A stretch of DNA of 64,000 bases from Ch67 sp041395845 (GTDB lineage: Bacteria > Pseudomonadota > Gammaproteobacteria > Pseudomonadales > Ketobacteraceae), in NCBI GenBank assembly GCA_041395845.1, contig JAWKZS010000006.1, positions 161,376-225,375 on the forward strand. Direction: 5' to 3'. This document shows positions 9,476-17,665 of this stretch, in pieces. The notes beneath the pieces are model-generated. The model was not told the origin of the DNA. It saw only the letters and a list, made by a program, of their open reading frames with translations, and did no database searches. Every line of letters starts with the position of its first letter. Position 1 is the first letter of the stretch. The position numbers and the translations under genes were made by a program.

Positions 9476-10597
9476 ATGGACGTGCAAGAACTTTCCGCCT
9501 GGCTGGCCCTGTGGCGGCTGCCCGGTGCCGGCCCCGCCCAGTTTGAGGCGGTGCTCGATCAGTTTGGTGATATCGGTTCGCTGTTTACCCGGTCGTCTGC
9601 GCAACTGGCAGACTGGGGCTTCGACGCCGAACAGATCCGCCAGATCAGTGCCTTTGCGGCCGGTCAGCCCGGTGAGTTGCAGGCGGGGGTGCAGCGGGAT
9701 CTGGACTGGCTGCAGCAGGCGCCCCACCATCATATTCTGACCTGGCAGCATCCGGGCTATCCGGCGTTACTGCGGCAGATTCGCGGCGCGCCACCGCTGC
9801 TGTTCGTGCGGGGTCAGGTCGAGGTGCTGGATCTGCCCCAGATTGCCATCGTCGGCAGCCGCCATTGCAGCCGTCAGGGCAAGGAACTGGCACAGCAGTT
9901 TGCCGCGCATTTTTCCCGCCATGGCTTTGTGACCACCAGCGGCCTGGCCCTGGGTATCGATGCGGCTGCCCACAGCGGTGCCCTGGAGACCGGCCGCACC
10001 ATTGCCGTACTGGCCCATGGCCTTGATTCGGTATTCCCGGTACGCAACCGTGGGCTCGGGGAACAGGTGATGGAACAGGGTGCGCTGGTGTCGGAGTTCC
10101 CCATTGGGGTGCAGCCGCGGCCGGAATTCTTTCCCCGCCGCAACCGCATCATCAGTGGGCTCAGTCTGGGGGTGCTGGTGGTCGAGGCGGCACTGAAGAG
10201 TGGTTCACTGATCACGGCCAATGTGGCGGCTGATCAGGGCCGCGAGGTGTTTGCGATTCCCGGCTCCATCCACAATCCGCTGGTGAAAGGCTGTCACGCC
10301 CTGATCCGCAACGGTGCCAGGCTGGTGGAAACGGCGGATCAGGTGGTGGAAGAGCTGCGGCCCCTGTTGGGTTATCTGCAGCAGCCGAGTCTGTTCCCGG
10401 AGCCGTTGCCGCTGGTGGACTATCCGGCGGATTCCCCGGAACAGCGCCTGCTGCAGGCCATCGAGTACGAACCCTGCTCCGCCGACCAGCTGATCCAGTT
10501 GACCGGGCTGCCGGCGGCCGAGGTGAATTCCACCCTGGTGCTGCTGGAACTGGATGGGATGATCCGGCAGCAGCAGGGTGGGTATTGCCGGGTCTAG
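9476..10597 (+). CDS. dprA: DNA-processing protein DprA
   Basis: This 373-aa protein loads RecA on incoming single-stranded DNA in transformation. The Rossmann core shows IVGSRHCSRQGKELA, TSGLALGIDAAAH and SEFPIGVQPRPEFFPRRNRIISG. A C-terminal winged-helix domain (EPCSADQLIQLTGLPAAEVN) follows. The start at 9476 (MDVQELSAW) gives the family N-terminus; in-frame 9374 would add 34 atypical residues and overlap the terminator. The stop overlaps the convergent outer-membrane protein gene by 4 bp. Confidence 0.95.
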   Translation: MDVQELSAWLALWRLPGAGPAQFEAVLDQFGDIGSLFTRSSAQLADWGFDAEQIRQISAFAAGQPGELQAGVQRDLDWLQQAPHHHILTWQHPGYPALLRQIRGAPPLLFVRGQVEVLDLPQIAIVGSRHCSRQGKELAQQFAAHFSRHGFVTTSGLALGIDAAAHSGALETGRTIAVLAHGLDSVFPVRNRGLGEQVMEQGALVSEFPIGVQPRPEFFPRRNRIISGLSLGVLVVEAALKSGSLITANVAADQGREVFAIPGSIHNPLVKGCHALIRNGARLVETADQVVEELRPLLGYLQQPSLFPEPLPLVDYPADSPEQRLLQAIEYEPCSADQLIQLTGLPAAEVNSTLVLLELDGMIRQQQGGYCRV

Positions 10598-11307
10598 AAC
10601 CGCCAGCCAATGCCGAATGACACCACCGGGTAAAGATCAAACTCCTTCAGATCGTCTTCCAGGTTCTGTTCTTCCTTGCGCACTTCGGCCTGCACGGTGG
10701 GATCAGTGGAAAAGTCTACCGGATTGCCGAACGGATCTTCTGCCGTACCGCGGGCATCCAGATCCACCTCGGGGGAGCCCTGGAACAGAATGCCCACATC
10801 GAACGACAGCAACAGGCCGCCGGTGTTGGCCGGTGAGTGGCCCCAGCCGATGCCCAGGTAGGGTTTGAAGCCGTCGCCCAGGGTCATGGTCGAGGTCACC
10901 TGCAGGGTGTCGCCCACATCGACGGTGTATTCTTCGTCACCGATCTGATAGGTACCGACGCCGCTGCCGACGCCGCTGATTTCATTGTCCACGTTGAAGC
11001 CACCGGCGCTGATGCGGAAGCCGCCGCCGAACGGATGCCAGTCGATCAGGGCGCCGACGCTGGACAGTTCCAGCGAACCTTCATACTCGATGTCGTCCTC
11101 GTCGAAGGTGTCGTCGTAGTCGTACTGGTTTACCTGCACCCGCACGCTGAGGGTGTCGCTGATGATGTAATCGGCTTCCAGACCCAGGCCCAGGGTGCTG
11201 GCCTTGGCGGCAATGCCCAGATTGCCGGCGTTAGCCAGGGCGGGCAGCAGCATCAGGCATGCGCCCAGGGCGCTGGCGAACAAGGGGCGGTGCAGGCGGA
11301 ATGTCAT
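10594..11307 (-). CDS. Outer-membrane beta-barrel protein
   Basis: This 237-aa protein has a clear signal peptide (hydrophobic LMLLPALANA, cleavage after ANA). The mature part consists of alternating amphipathic strands and ends in an aromatic residue (GIGWRF), the C-terminal Phe signature of outer-membrane barrels. The acidic stretch DDTFDEDDIEYE is probably an exposed loop. No substrate can be assigned. It resembles small 8-strand OmpW/OmpA-like barrels of gammaproteobacteria, but I cannot fix the family. Confidence 0.8.
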   Translation of the reverse strand: MTFRLHRPLFASALGACLMLLPALANAGNLGIAAKASTLGLGLEADYIISDTLSVRVQVNQYDYDDTFDEDDIEYEGSLELSSVGALIDWHPFGGGFRISAGGFNVDNEISGVGSGVGTYQIGDEEYTVDVGDTLQVTSTMTLGDGFKPYLGIGWGHSPANTGGLLLSFDVGILFQGSPEVDLDARGTAEDPFGNPVDFSTDPTVQAEVRKEEQNLEDDLKEFDLYPVVSFGIGWRF

Positions 11308-11508
11308 CGGGAATACTCCTTGGTGAATCCATCACGAACGGTGGCAGATGGCCGGCGGCAATCTGCGCGCCTGACCCTGGTTTCCAGCCTAGCAGACCCT
11401 GGCGCAGCCGCCCGCTCCCCTTGCAACCCTGCAGCGGCTGGGGTACCTTGCCCGCCTCGATTTTCCTGCCGCAGCGCGTCCCGCTTCACAGATGACAGGT
11501 ATCACGCC

Positions 11509-12018
11509 ATGAGCCAGCCTTTTGTCGCCATCCTGATAGGTTCCGACGCCGACTATCCCCAGGTCGAGCCGGCCATTGATACCCTGAAAAAGTTCGGCAT
11601 TACCCTGGAAGTGAAAGTGGCATCGGTACACCGGGCGCCGGACCTGGCCCAGGGTTATGTGCGCGATGCGGATAAGCGGGGCTGCGCGGCGTTTATCTGT
11701 GCCGCGGGTCTGGCGGCCCATCTGGCCGGTTTGGTGGCAGCTAACACGATCAGGCCGGTGATCGGTGTTCCCCTCGAGGCGGCACTGGATGGCCTGGATG
11801 CCCTGCTGTCCACCTTGCAGATGCCCGGCGGGGTGCCGGTTGCCACCATGAGCATTGGCAAGGCCGGAGCCAGGAATGCGGCGTATCTGGCGATCCAGAT
11901 GCTGGCGCTGACGGATGCTGCCCTGGCCCAAAAACTCAAGGATGACCGCGCCGCTGGCGTGAAAAACGTGCAGGAAAAGGATGCCGCCCTGCAGGCCCGC
12001 CTGGCGGCCAAGGGCTGA
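11509..12018 (+). CDS. purE: N5-carboxyaminoimidazole ribonucleotide mutase PurE
   Basis: This 169-aa class I PurE carries out the N5-CAIR to CAIR step of purine synthesis. The N-terminal IGSDADYP, the SVHRAPD loop and the AAGLAAHLAG block with its catalytic His are diagnostic. The ATG at 11509 starts the standard N-terminus; the same frame is open much further upstream but that part is antisense to the outer-membrane gene. Its usual partner purK is not adjacent. It lies 4 bp before tsaC, so translation is probably coupled. Confidence 0.95.
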   Translation: MSQPFVAILIGSDADYPQVEPAIDTLKKFGITLEVKVASVHRAPDLAQGYVRDADKRGCAAFICAAGLAAHLAGLVAANTIRPVIGVPLEAALDGLDALLSTLQMPGGVPVATMSIGKAGARNAAYLAIQMLALTDAALAQKLKDDRAAGVKNVQEKDAALQARLAAKG

Positions 12019-12022
12019 TCCC

Positions 12023-12586
12023 ATGCTGTCGCTACGACATCGCCTCGGCATCGCCCACGCCCTCGCCAAGGGCGGCGTAATCGCCTATCCCACCGAAGCA
12101 GTGTGGGGCCTGGGCGCTGATCCGTTCAATCCGGCGGCGGTGGAAAAACTGCTGGCACTGAAACACCGCCCTGCCCACAAGGGCCTGATCCTGGTCGCGG
12201 CGGATCTGCAGCAGATTGCACCGCTGCTGGTGGGGCTGTCCCCGGAGCAGCGGCGTCAGCTGGAGGGTACCTGGCCCGGCCCGGTAACCTGGCTGATGCC
12301 CGACCCCAATCACTGGATTCCCCAGGGGGTGAAAGGCCGGTTCGACACCATTGCGGTGCGAGTAAGTGCTCACCCTGTCGTGCAGGACCTGTGTCGCCTG
12401 TGGGGTGGGCCGATCATATCAACCAGTGCCAACCGCTCCGGTGAACCGGCCCTGCGCTCCGAGTGGGCGATGCGCCGCAACCGGTTACTGACGGTGGATT
12501 ACGTGGTGCCGGGCCAGACCCAGCAGCGCAAGAAGCCATCTGAAATACGGGATTTACAAACCGGGCGTATCATTCGCGCCGGCTAA
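12023..12586 (+). CDS. tsaC: Threonylcarbamoyl-AMP synthase TsaC
   Basis: This 187-aa single-domain YrdC/Sua5 protein makes threonylcarbamoyl-AMP for the t6A37 tRNA modification. Visible motifs are GGVIAYPTEAVWGLGADP, the KHRPAHKG nucleotide-binding loop and ISTSANRSGEP. There is no Sua5 C-terminal domain, so it is TsaC rather than TsaC2. It sits in the conserved dprA-tsaC-hemF-aroE neighbourhood, 11 bp before hemF. Confidence 0.95.
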   Translation: MLSLRHRLGIAHALAKGGVIAYPTEAVWGLGADPFNPAAVEKLLALKHRPAHKGLILVAADLQQIAPLLVGLSPEQRRQLEGTWPGPVTWLMPDPNHWIPQGVKGRFDTIAVRVSAHPVVQDLCRLWGGPIISTSANRSGEPALRSEWAMRRNRLLTVDYVVPGQTQQRKKPSEIRDLQTGRIIRAG

Positions 12587-12597
12587 GGGAGACACCC

Positions 12598-13518
12598 ATG
12601 CACAACATCGATCTGAACGCGGTCAAAACCTACCTGCTGGCCCTGCAGGACGACATCTGCCGTCAGCTGGAGGCGGAAGAACGCGGCGGCCAGCGCTTTC
12701 TGGAAGACAGCTGGACCCGCGAGGCCGGTGGTGGTGGCCGCTCCCGGGTGCTGGAAGGCGGTGAAGTGTTTGAAAAGGCCGGGGTGAACTTTTCCCACGT
12801 GTACGGTGAGGGGCTGCCCAAGTCCGCCACCGCGCACCGGCCGGAACTGGAAGGCCGCTCCTTCCAGGCCATGGGGGTGTCCCTGGTGATTCACCCGCGC
12901 AATCCCATGGTGCCCACCTCCCACGCCAACGTGCGCTTCTTCATTGCCGAGAAAGACGGCGCCGATCCGGTCTGGTGGTTCGGCGGCGGTTTCGACCTGA
13001 CCCCCTACTACGGCAACCAGGAAGACTGCGTGCACTGGCACCAGACTGCCAAGGACGCCTGCGATCCCTTCGGTGCCGATGTCTATCCCCGCTACAAGCA
13101 GTGGTGCGACGAGTATTTCTTCCTCAAGCACCGTAATGAAACCCGTGGTGTGGGCGGGTTGTTCTTCGATGACCTGAACCACTGGGAATACGAGAAGTGC
13201 TTCGCCTTCATGCGCAGCGTCGGCGATGCCTACATCCGCGCCTACCGCCCTGTCGTGCAGCGGCGCAAGGATCTGCCCTATACCGAACAGCAGCGCGACT
13301 TCCAGCTCTATCGCCGGGGCCGCTATGTGGAATTCAACCTGGTGTACGATCGCGGCACCCTGTTCGGCCTGCAGACCGGCGGCCGCACCGAATCCATCCT
13401 GATGTCCTTGCCGGCTCTGGTGAGCTGGAAATACAACTGGCATCCGGAGCCGGGCAGCGCCGAAGCCAAACTCCACACCGATTTCCTCGGCGCACGTGAT
13501 TGGTTATCTGGCCAGTAA
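12598..13518 (+). CDS. hemF: Oxygen-dependent coproporphyrinogen III oxidase
   Basis: This 306-aa enzyme converts coproporphyrinogen III to protoporphyrinogen IX with O2, so aerobic heme synthesis is present. Signature blocks are GGGFDLTPYYGNQEDCVHWH, GVGGLFFDDLN and YRRGRYVEFNLVYDRGT. The start has the Shine-Dalgarno AAGGGAG at 12587. Its 3' end is 25 bp before aroE. Confidence 0.97.
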   Translation: MHNIDLNAVKTYLLALQDDICRQLEAEERGGQRFLEDSWTREAGGGGRSRVLEGGEVFEKAGVNFSHVYGEGLPKSATAHRPELEGRSFQAMGVSLVIHPRNPMVPTSHANVRFFIAEKDGADPVWWFGGGFDLTPYYGNQEDCVHWHQTAKDACDPFGADVYPRYKQWCDEYFFLKHRNETRGVGGLFFDDLNHWEYEKCFAFMRSVGDAYIRAYRPVVQRRKDLPYTEQQRDFQLYRRGRYVEFNLVYDRGTLFGLQTGGRTESILMSLPALVSWKYNWHPEPGSAEAKLHTDFLGARDWLSGQ

Positions 13519-13543
13519 GCAAGTATTCACTGACGAGCAGCAC

Positions 13544-14365
13544 ATGAGCATTGACCGCTACGCCGTGATGGGCAACCCCATCAAGCATTCCAAATCGCCC
13601 CAGATCCACAAGGCGTTCGCCCTGCAGACGGATCAGGACATGACCTACACCGCCATCCTGGTGCCGGAAGACGGTTTCCGCGAGGCGGTGGACAAGTTCC
13701 GCGCCGACGGCGGCAAGGGGCTCAACGTGACCGTGCCCTTCAAGCTGGAAGCCTTCGACCTGGTGAACAAGCGCAGCGAGCGGGCGGAACGGGCCGGCGC
13801 GGTGAACACCATCGTCGTGCGAAGTGATGGCTCACTGTTCGGTGACAACACGGATGGCGTGGGTCTGGTGCGGGACATCACCCACAATCATGATGGCCGG
13901 CTGACCGGCAAGCGGGTGTTGATCCTGGGGGCTGGCGGTGCAGTGCGGGGTGTGCTGGCGCCCATTCTCAACGAAAAGCCGGCGCTGGTGGTGATTGCCA
14001 ACCGGACCTTCGACAAGGCCCGCCAGCTGGCGGAGGAATTCCAGGATCTGGGGCGGGTGGAAGCGGTGGCGCTGTCCCGGCTGGAAGGCCCGTTCCACTG
14101 GATCATCAACGGCACCTCTGCCAGTCTGGCTGGCGATCTGCCGGAACTGCCTGCCGGCGTGGTGGATCAGCATACCTGTGTCTACGACATGATGTACGGC
14201 AAGGAACCCACGGTGTTCATGGCCTGGGCGCTGGAACAGGGCGCCGCCAAAGCCTATGACGGTCTGGGCATGCTGGTGGAGCAGGCGGCGGAGTCGTTCC
14301 GTCTGTGGCGCGGGGTCATGCCGGCGACCGGCCCGGTACTGTCGGAACTTCGTGCCGCCCTCTGA
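13544..14365 (+). CDS. aroE: Shikimate dehydrogenase (NADP+)
   Basis: This 273-aa enzyme reduces 3-dehydroshikimate in the aromatic amino acid pathway. MGNPIKHSKSPQIH binds shikimate, NVTVPFK holds the catalytic Lys and DNTDGVG the catalytic Asp. The NADP site is LGAGGAVRG with NRTFDKA. The start at 13544 (MSIDRYAVMGNP) fits the family; in-frame 13496 lies inside hemF. A terminator follows about 100 bp later. Confidence 0.96.
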   Translation: MSIDRYAVMGNPIKHSKSPQIHKAFALQTDQDMTYTAILVPEDGFREAVDKFRADGGKGLNVTVPFKLEAFDLVNKRSERAERAGAVNTIVVRSDGSLFGDNTDGVGLVRDITHNHDGRLTGKRVLILGAGGAVRGVLAPILNEKPALVVIANRTFDKARQLAEEFQDLGRVEAVALSRLEGPFHWIINGTSASLAGDLPELPAGVVDQHTCVYDMMYGKEPTVFMAWALEQGAAKAYDGLGMLVEQAAESFRLWRGVMPATGPVLSELRAAL

Positions 14366-14462
14366 TGTCTGAGTGAATGTGCGACATCATGTCGCATGGT
14401 CAGGGTTTCTGTCCGAGGTTATCCTGATCCGCGTAATGACTGTGTTGATATGCCCTTTGCAT

Positions 14463-14504
14463 AAAAGGCGCCCCGGTTTGCTCCCAACAGGCCGGGGCTT
14501 TTTC
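14463..14504 (+). terminator. Rho-independent terminator after aroE
   Basis: A 7-bp GC stem (14470-14476 with 14492-14498) with a 15-nt loop is followed by TTTTTC and preceded by AAAA. It closes the purE-tsaC-hemF-aroE run. Confidence 0.85.
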
Positions 14505-14657
14505 TTTTCTGGCCCCGCCCGATTTCCGCTTCCTCAATCCTTCCACAATTCCCCAATATCCCTGCACATTGCCGTTTCATACTGGGCACCATGGCATCCA
14601 CGGGAACCAACCCGACCGGATCCGTTCAAACCCTTTACCTGTTTCAGGAGAAACGCC

Positions 14658-15179
14658 ATGAAAAAGACATCCCGTATCGCAACAGCCCTGCTGATGGCCG
14701 GTGGACTTACCCTGATCGCGGCGCCGGCCGTGCAGGCCGAACCCGGCTTTGAGCGTGGCATGGGCATGGGCGGCAAACACTGCCCGATGGCCCAGATGGG
14801 TCACCACGGCATGGGCGGCATGAAAGGCCACAAAGGCGGTTACGGCCACGATCGTGGCGCTGGCTTCCTCAAGGGGCTGGATCTGACCGAAGCCCAGGAA
14901 GACAAGCTGTTCGAGATCCAGCACGCCCTGGCGCCGGCCAAGCGCGAATACCACAAGGAAATCCGCAAGCTGCGTGAACAGCAGCGCGAACTGGTGCAAT
15001 CCGCCAGTTACGACAGCGGCAAAATGAAAAAGCTGGTCGACCAGGAAACCAAACTCACCGCCGAGCACCGCCTGAAGATGGCCGAGGCCAAGCACAAGAT
15101 GTATCAGCTGCTGACCGAGGAACAACGCAAGCAGGTGGCAGAGCGGGAGGCCCAGCGCCCGCAGCGGCCGGGTCGCTGA
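14658..15179 (+). CDS. Spy/CpxP family periplasmic chaperone-like protein
   Basis: This 173-aa protein has a signal peptide (MKKTSRIATALLMAGG..., cleavage after VQA). A Gly/His/Met-rich segment (about residues 32-68, HHGMGGMKGHKGGYGH) may bind metal. The rest is helical and carries the two LTxxQ-type motifs of the Spy/CpxP family (DLTEAQEDKLFEIQ and LLTEEQRKQV). The start at 14658 has CAGGAG upstream. No CpxR box is convincing. A weak GC hairpin (15190-15214) lacking a T run lies just downstream. Confidence 0.88.
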   Translation: MKKTSRIATALLMAGGLTLIAAPAVQAEPGFERGMGMGGKHCPMAQMGHHGMGGMKGHKGGYGHDRGAGFLKGLDLTEAQEDKLFEIQHALAPAKREYHKEIRKLREQQRELVQSASYDSGKMKKLVDQETKLTAEHRLKMAEAKHKMYQLLTEEQRKQVAEREAQRPQRPGR

Positions 15180-15288
15180 CCGCACTGTGGCGGGGTGGTG
15201 ATGTACTGCCCCGCTCCCTTCGGATTTGGTGAAGGTGAAGCGGCTGGTTACACTAACAGGAACCTGATTGCCAAGGACTCCCGTCATC

Positions 15289-17325
15289 ATGACCAATCCC
15301 CTGCTCGAATCCCATCGTTTGCCCCCCTTCAGCCAGATCCGGCCGGACCAGGTGGTGCCTGCGCTGGATACCCTGCTGAGCGAAAACCGTGCCCGTATCG
15401 CCGATATCGTGGCTCACGTGCAGCAACACGATGTGACCGTGGACAATTTCCTGCTGCCATTCGAAGAATTGAATGACCGCCTCAGCAATGCCTGGTCGCC
15501 GGTGGGCCATCTGAATGGCGTGCTGAACAGCGACGCCCTGCGCAATGCCTATAACGCCTGCCTGCCCAAGCTGTCGGAATACGGTACCGAGCTGGGTCAG
15601 CACAAAGGGCTTTACCAGGCCTATGCGCAACTGAAAGAACAGGGCTACAACCAGCTCACTGCAGCGCAGAAGAAAGTGGTCGACAATGCGCTGCGGGATT
15701 TCCATCTGTCGGGCATCGATCTGCCGCCGGAACAGCAGAAACGCTACGGCGAGATCAGCAAGCGGCTGTCCGAACTCACCAGCAAATATTCTGAAAACGT
15801 GCTCGACTGCACCAATGCGTTCAGCAAGCACATCACTGATGAAAGCCTGTTGAGCGGCCTGCCCGATACCCAGAAACATGCTGCCCAGATTGCCGCGCAG
15901 AAAGCCGGCAAGGATGGCTGGCTGCTGACCCTGGATATTCCGGTGTACATCGCGGTGATGACCTACTGTGACAACCGTGATCTGCGCCAGGAATTCTATA
16001 CCGCGTACAACACCAAGGCGTCGGATCAGGGGCCGTTCGCGGGCCAGTACGACAACAATCCGCTGATGAATGAAATTCTCGCGCTGCGGCATGAACTGGC
16101 ACAGCTGCTGGGCTTCCGCAATTATGCCGAACGCTCCATCGCCACCAAGATGACCGAGTCCACCGAGCAGGTGCTGGAATTCCTCTACGATCTGGCGAAG
16201 AAAGCCTTGCCGGTGGCGCGACAGGAATACCGCGAGCTGCACGAATTCGCCGTGGACTATTGCAATGCCGACGATCTGCAGGCCTGGGACGTGTCCTATT
16301 ACAGCGAAAAACTGCGCCAGCAGCGCTTTGCGATTTCCCAGGAAGAACTGCGGCCCTGGTTTCCGCTGGAAAAAGTCCTCGATGGCCTGTTCGAAATTGC
16401 CCGCCGGCTGTTTGATGTGACGTTCGAACTGGACGACAGTGTCGACCGTTATCATCCGGATGTGCGTTTTTATCGGGTGTTCGAAGCCGGCGAAGAAATT
16501 GCCGGGTTCTATTTCGATCTGTTTGCCCGTGCCAACAAGCGCGGCGGTGCGTGGATGGACGAGTGCCGGGTGCGGCGGCGTACCGTGAATGGCGAACTGC
16601 AATTGCCGGTGGCCTATCTGACCTGCAATTTCAACGGCCCGGTGGGCGACAAGCCGGCGCTGCTGACCCACAACGAAGTCACCACCCTGTTCCATGAGTT
16701 CGGCCACGGCCTGCACCACATGCTGACCAAGGTGGAAGAGGGCCCGGTGTCCGGCATCAATGGTGTGGCCTGGGACGCAGTGGAATTGCCCAGTCAGTTT
16801 CTGGAAAACTGGTGCTGGGAAAAGGATGCGATTCCGCTGATCACCGGCCACTACCAAACCGGTGAGCCGCTGCCGCAGGCGATGCTCGACAAAATGCTGG
16901 CGGCGAAGAATTTCCAGTCGGCGATGATGATGGTGCGCCAGCTGGAATTTTCCATTTTCGATTTCCTCATTCACCGCGACTATCAGCCCGGCCTGGATAT
17001 TCATGGCGTGCTGGAGGCGGTACGCAAGGAAGTGGCGGTGATCCAGCCGCCGGCCTTCAACCGGTTTGAATGCAGCTTCAGTCATATATTTGCCGGTGGT
17101 TATGCGGCGGGGTATTACAGCTACAAGTGGGCCGAAGTACTGTCCGCTGATGCGTTTTCCCGCTTCGAGGAAGAAGGCATTTTCAACGGTGATACCGGCC
17201 GCTCCTTCCGCGAAAACATTCTGGAAAAAGGTGGCGAGGAAGAACCCATGGATCTGTTCCGCAAATTCCGTGGCCGCGAACCGAAAGTCGATGCCCTGCT
17301 GCGCCACGCGGGACTGGCGGCATGA
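15289..17325 (+). CDS. prlC: Oligopeptidase A (M3 metallopeptidase)
   Basis: This 678-aa thimet-type zinc peptidase degrades cytosolic oligopeptides and cleaved signal peptides. The zinc motif HEFGH lies near residue 464 in TTLFHEFGHGLHHML. There is no signal peptide. The start at 15289 (MTNPLLESHRLPPF) matches the family. Its stop overlaps the ATG of the following zinc-ribbon gene by 4 bp (ATGA), a pairing common in pseudomonads. Confidence 0.96.
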   Translation: MTNPLLESHRLPPFSQIRPDQVVPALDTLLSENRARIADIVAHVQQHDVTVDNFLLPFEELNDRLSNAWSPVGHLNGVLNSDALRNAYNACLPKLSEYGTELGQHKGLYQAYAQLKEQGYNQLTAAQKKVVDNALRDFHLSGIDLPPEQQKRYGEISKRLSELTSKYSENVLDCTNAFSKHITDESLLSGLPDTQKHAAQIAAQKAGKDGWLLTLDIPVYIAVMTYCDNRDLRQEFYTAYNTKASDQGPFAGQYDNNPLMNEILALRHELAQLLGFRNYAERSIATKMTESTEQVLEFLYDLAKKALPVARQEYRELHEFAVDYCNADDLQAWDVSYYSEKLRQQRFAISQEELRPWFPLEKVLDGLFEIARRLFDVTFELDDSVDRYHPDVRFYRVFEAGEEIAGFYFDLFARANKRGGAWMDECRVRRRTVNGELQLPVAYLTCNFNGPVGDKPALLTHNEVTTLFHEFGHGLHHMLTKVEEGPVSGINGVAWDAVELPSQFLENWCWEKDAIPLITGHYQTGEPLPQAMLDKMLAAKNFQSAMMMVRQLEFSIFDFLIHRDYQPGLDIHGVLEAVRKEVAVIQPPAFNRFECSFSHIFAGGYAAGYYSYKWAEVLSADAFSRFEEEGIFNGDTGRSFRENILEKGGEEEPMDLFRKFRGREPKVDALLRHAGLAA

Positions 17326-17519
17326 AAAAGCAGTTTATCGCGGGAGCCAAGTGCCCCCAATGCGGCCTGGAAGACAAGATCTACGTTTATCATCAGGATG
17401 GCGACGATATCGCCCAGTGCAATGCCTGCGGATACAGGAGCGTGCGCCCGAAGGACAATGATCCGCCGTCACCACCGGACGATGACGGCGAAGCAGGCAT
17501 CGTGCGCATCCTGCAGTGA
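17322..17519 (+). CDS. yheV: YheV-type zinc-ribbon protein
   Basis: This 65-aa protein has two CxxC knuckles (AKCPQCG and AQCNACG) spaced as in the YheV/DUF2387 family, which binds metal and has no established function. It is translationally coupled to prlC through an ATGA overlap. The C-terminus is acidic and Pro-rich (DNDPPSPPDDDGE). The gene is small but has a clear family pattern. Confidence 0.85.
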   Translation: MKKQFIAGAKCPQCGLEDKIYVYHQDGDDIAQCNACGYRSVRPKDNDPPSPPDDDGEAGIVRILQ

Positions 17520-17665
17520 CCACTGTTCATTCATTGTCGGCCAACACGCAAAAATGCGTCCGAAAGTTGGCGTTGGCGCGTCCTGCACTATACTGAGACA
17601 AAACAGCCGTTGCCTTGTCGGCGGCTATTCTGTCTTTCTGGTGTCAACAAGCGGCGTGCCGGATC

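Noticed and set aside
15190..15214. Terminator after the Spy-like gene
   Set aside because: There is a GCGGGG/CCCCGC hairpin, but it lacks a T run and has a long loop, so support is too weak for a separate call.
15253..17307. 684-codon open frame antisense to prlC
   Set aside because: It is a shadow of the oligopeptidase A gene, whose zinc motif and full length are clear on the + strand.
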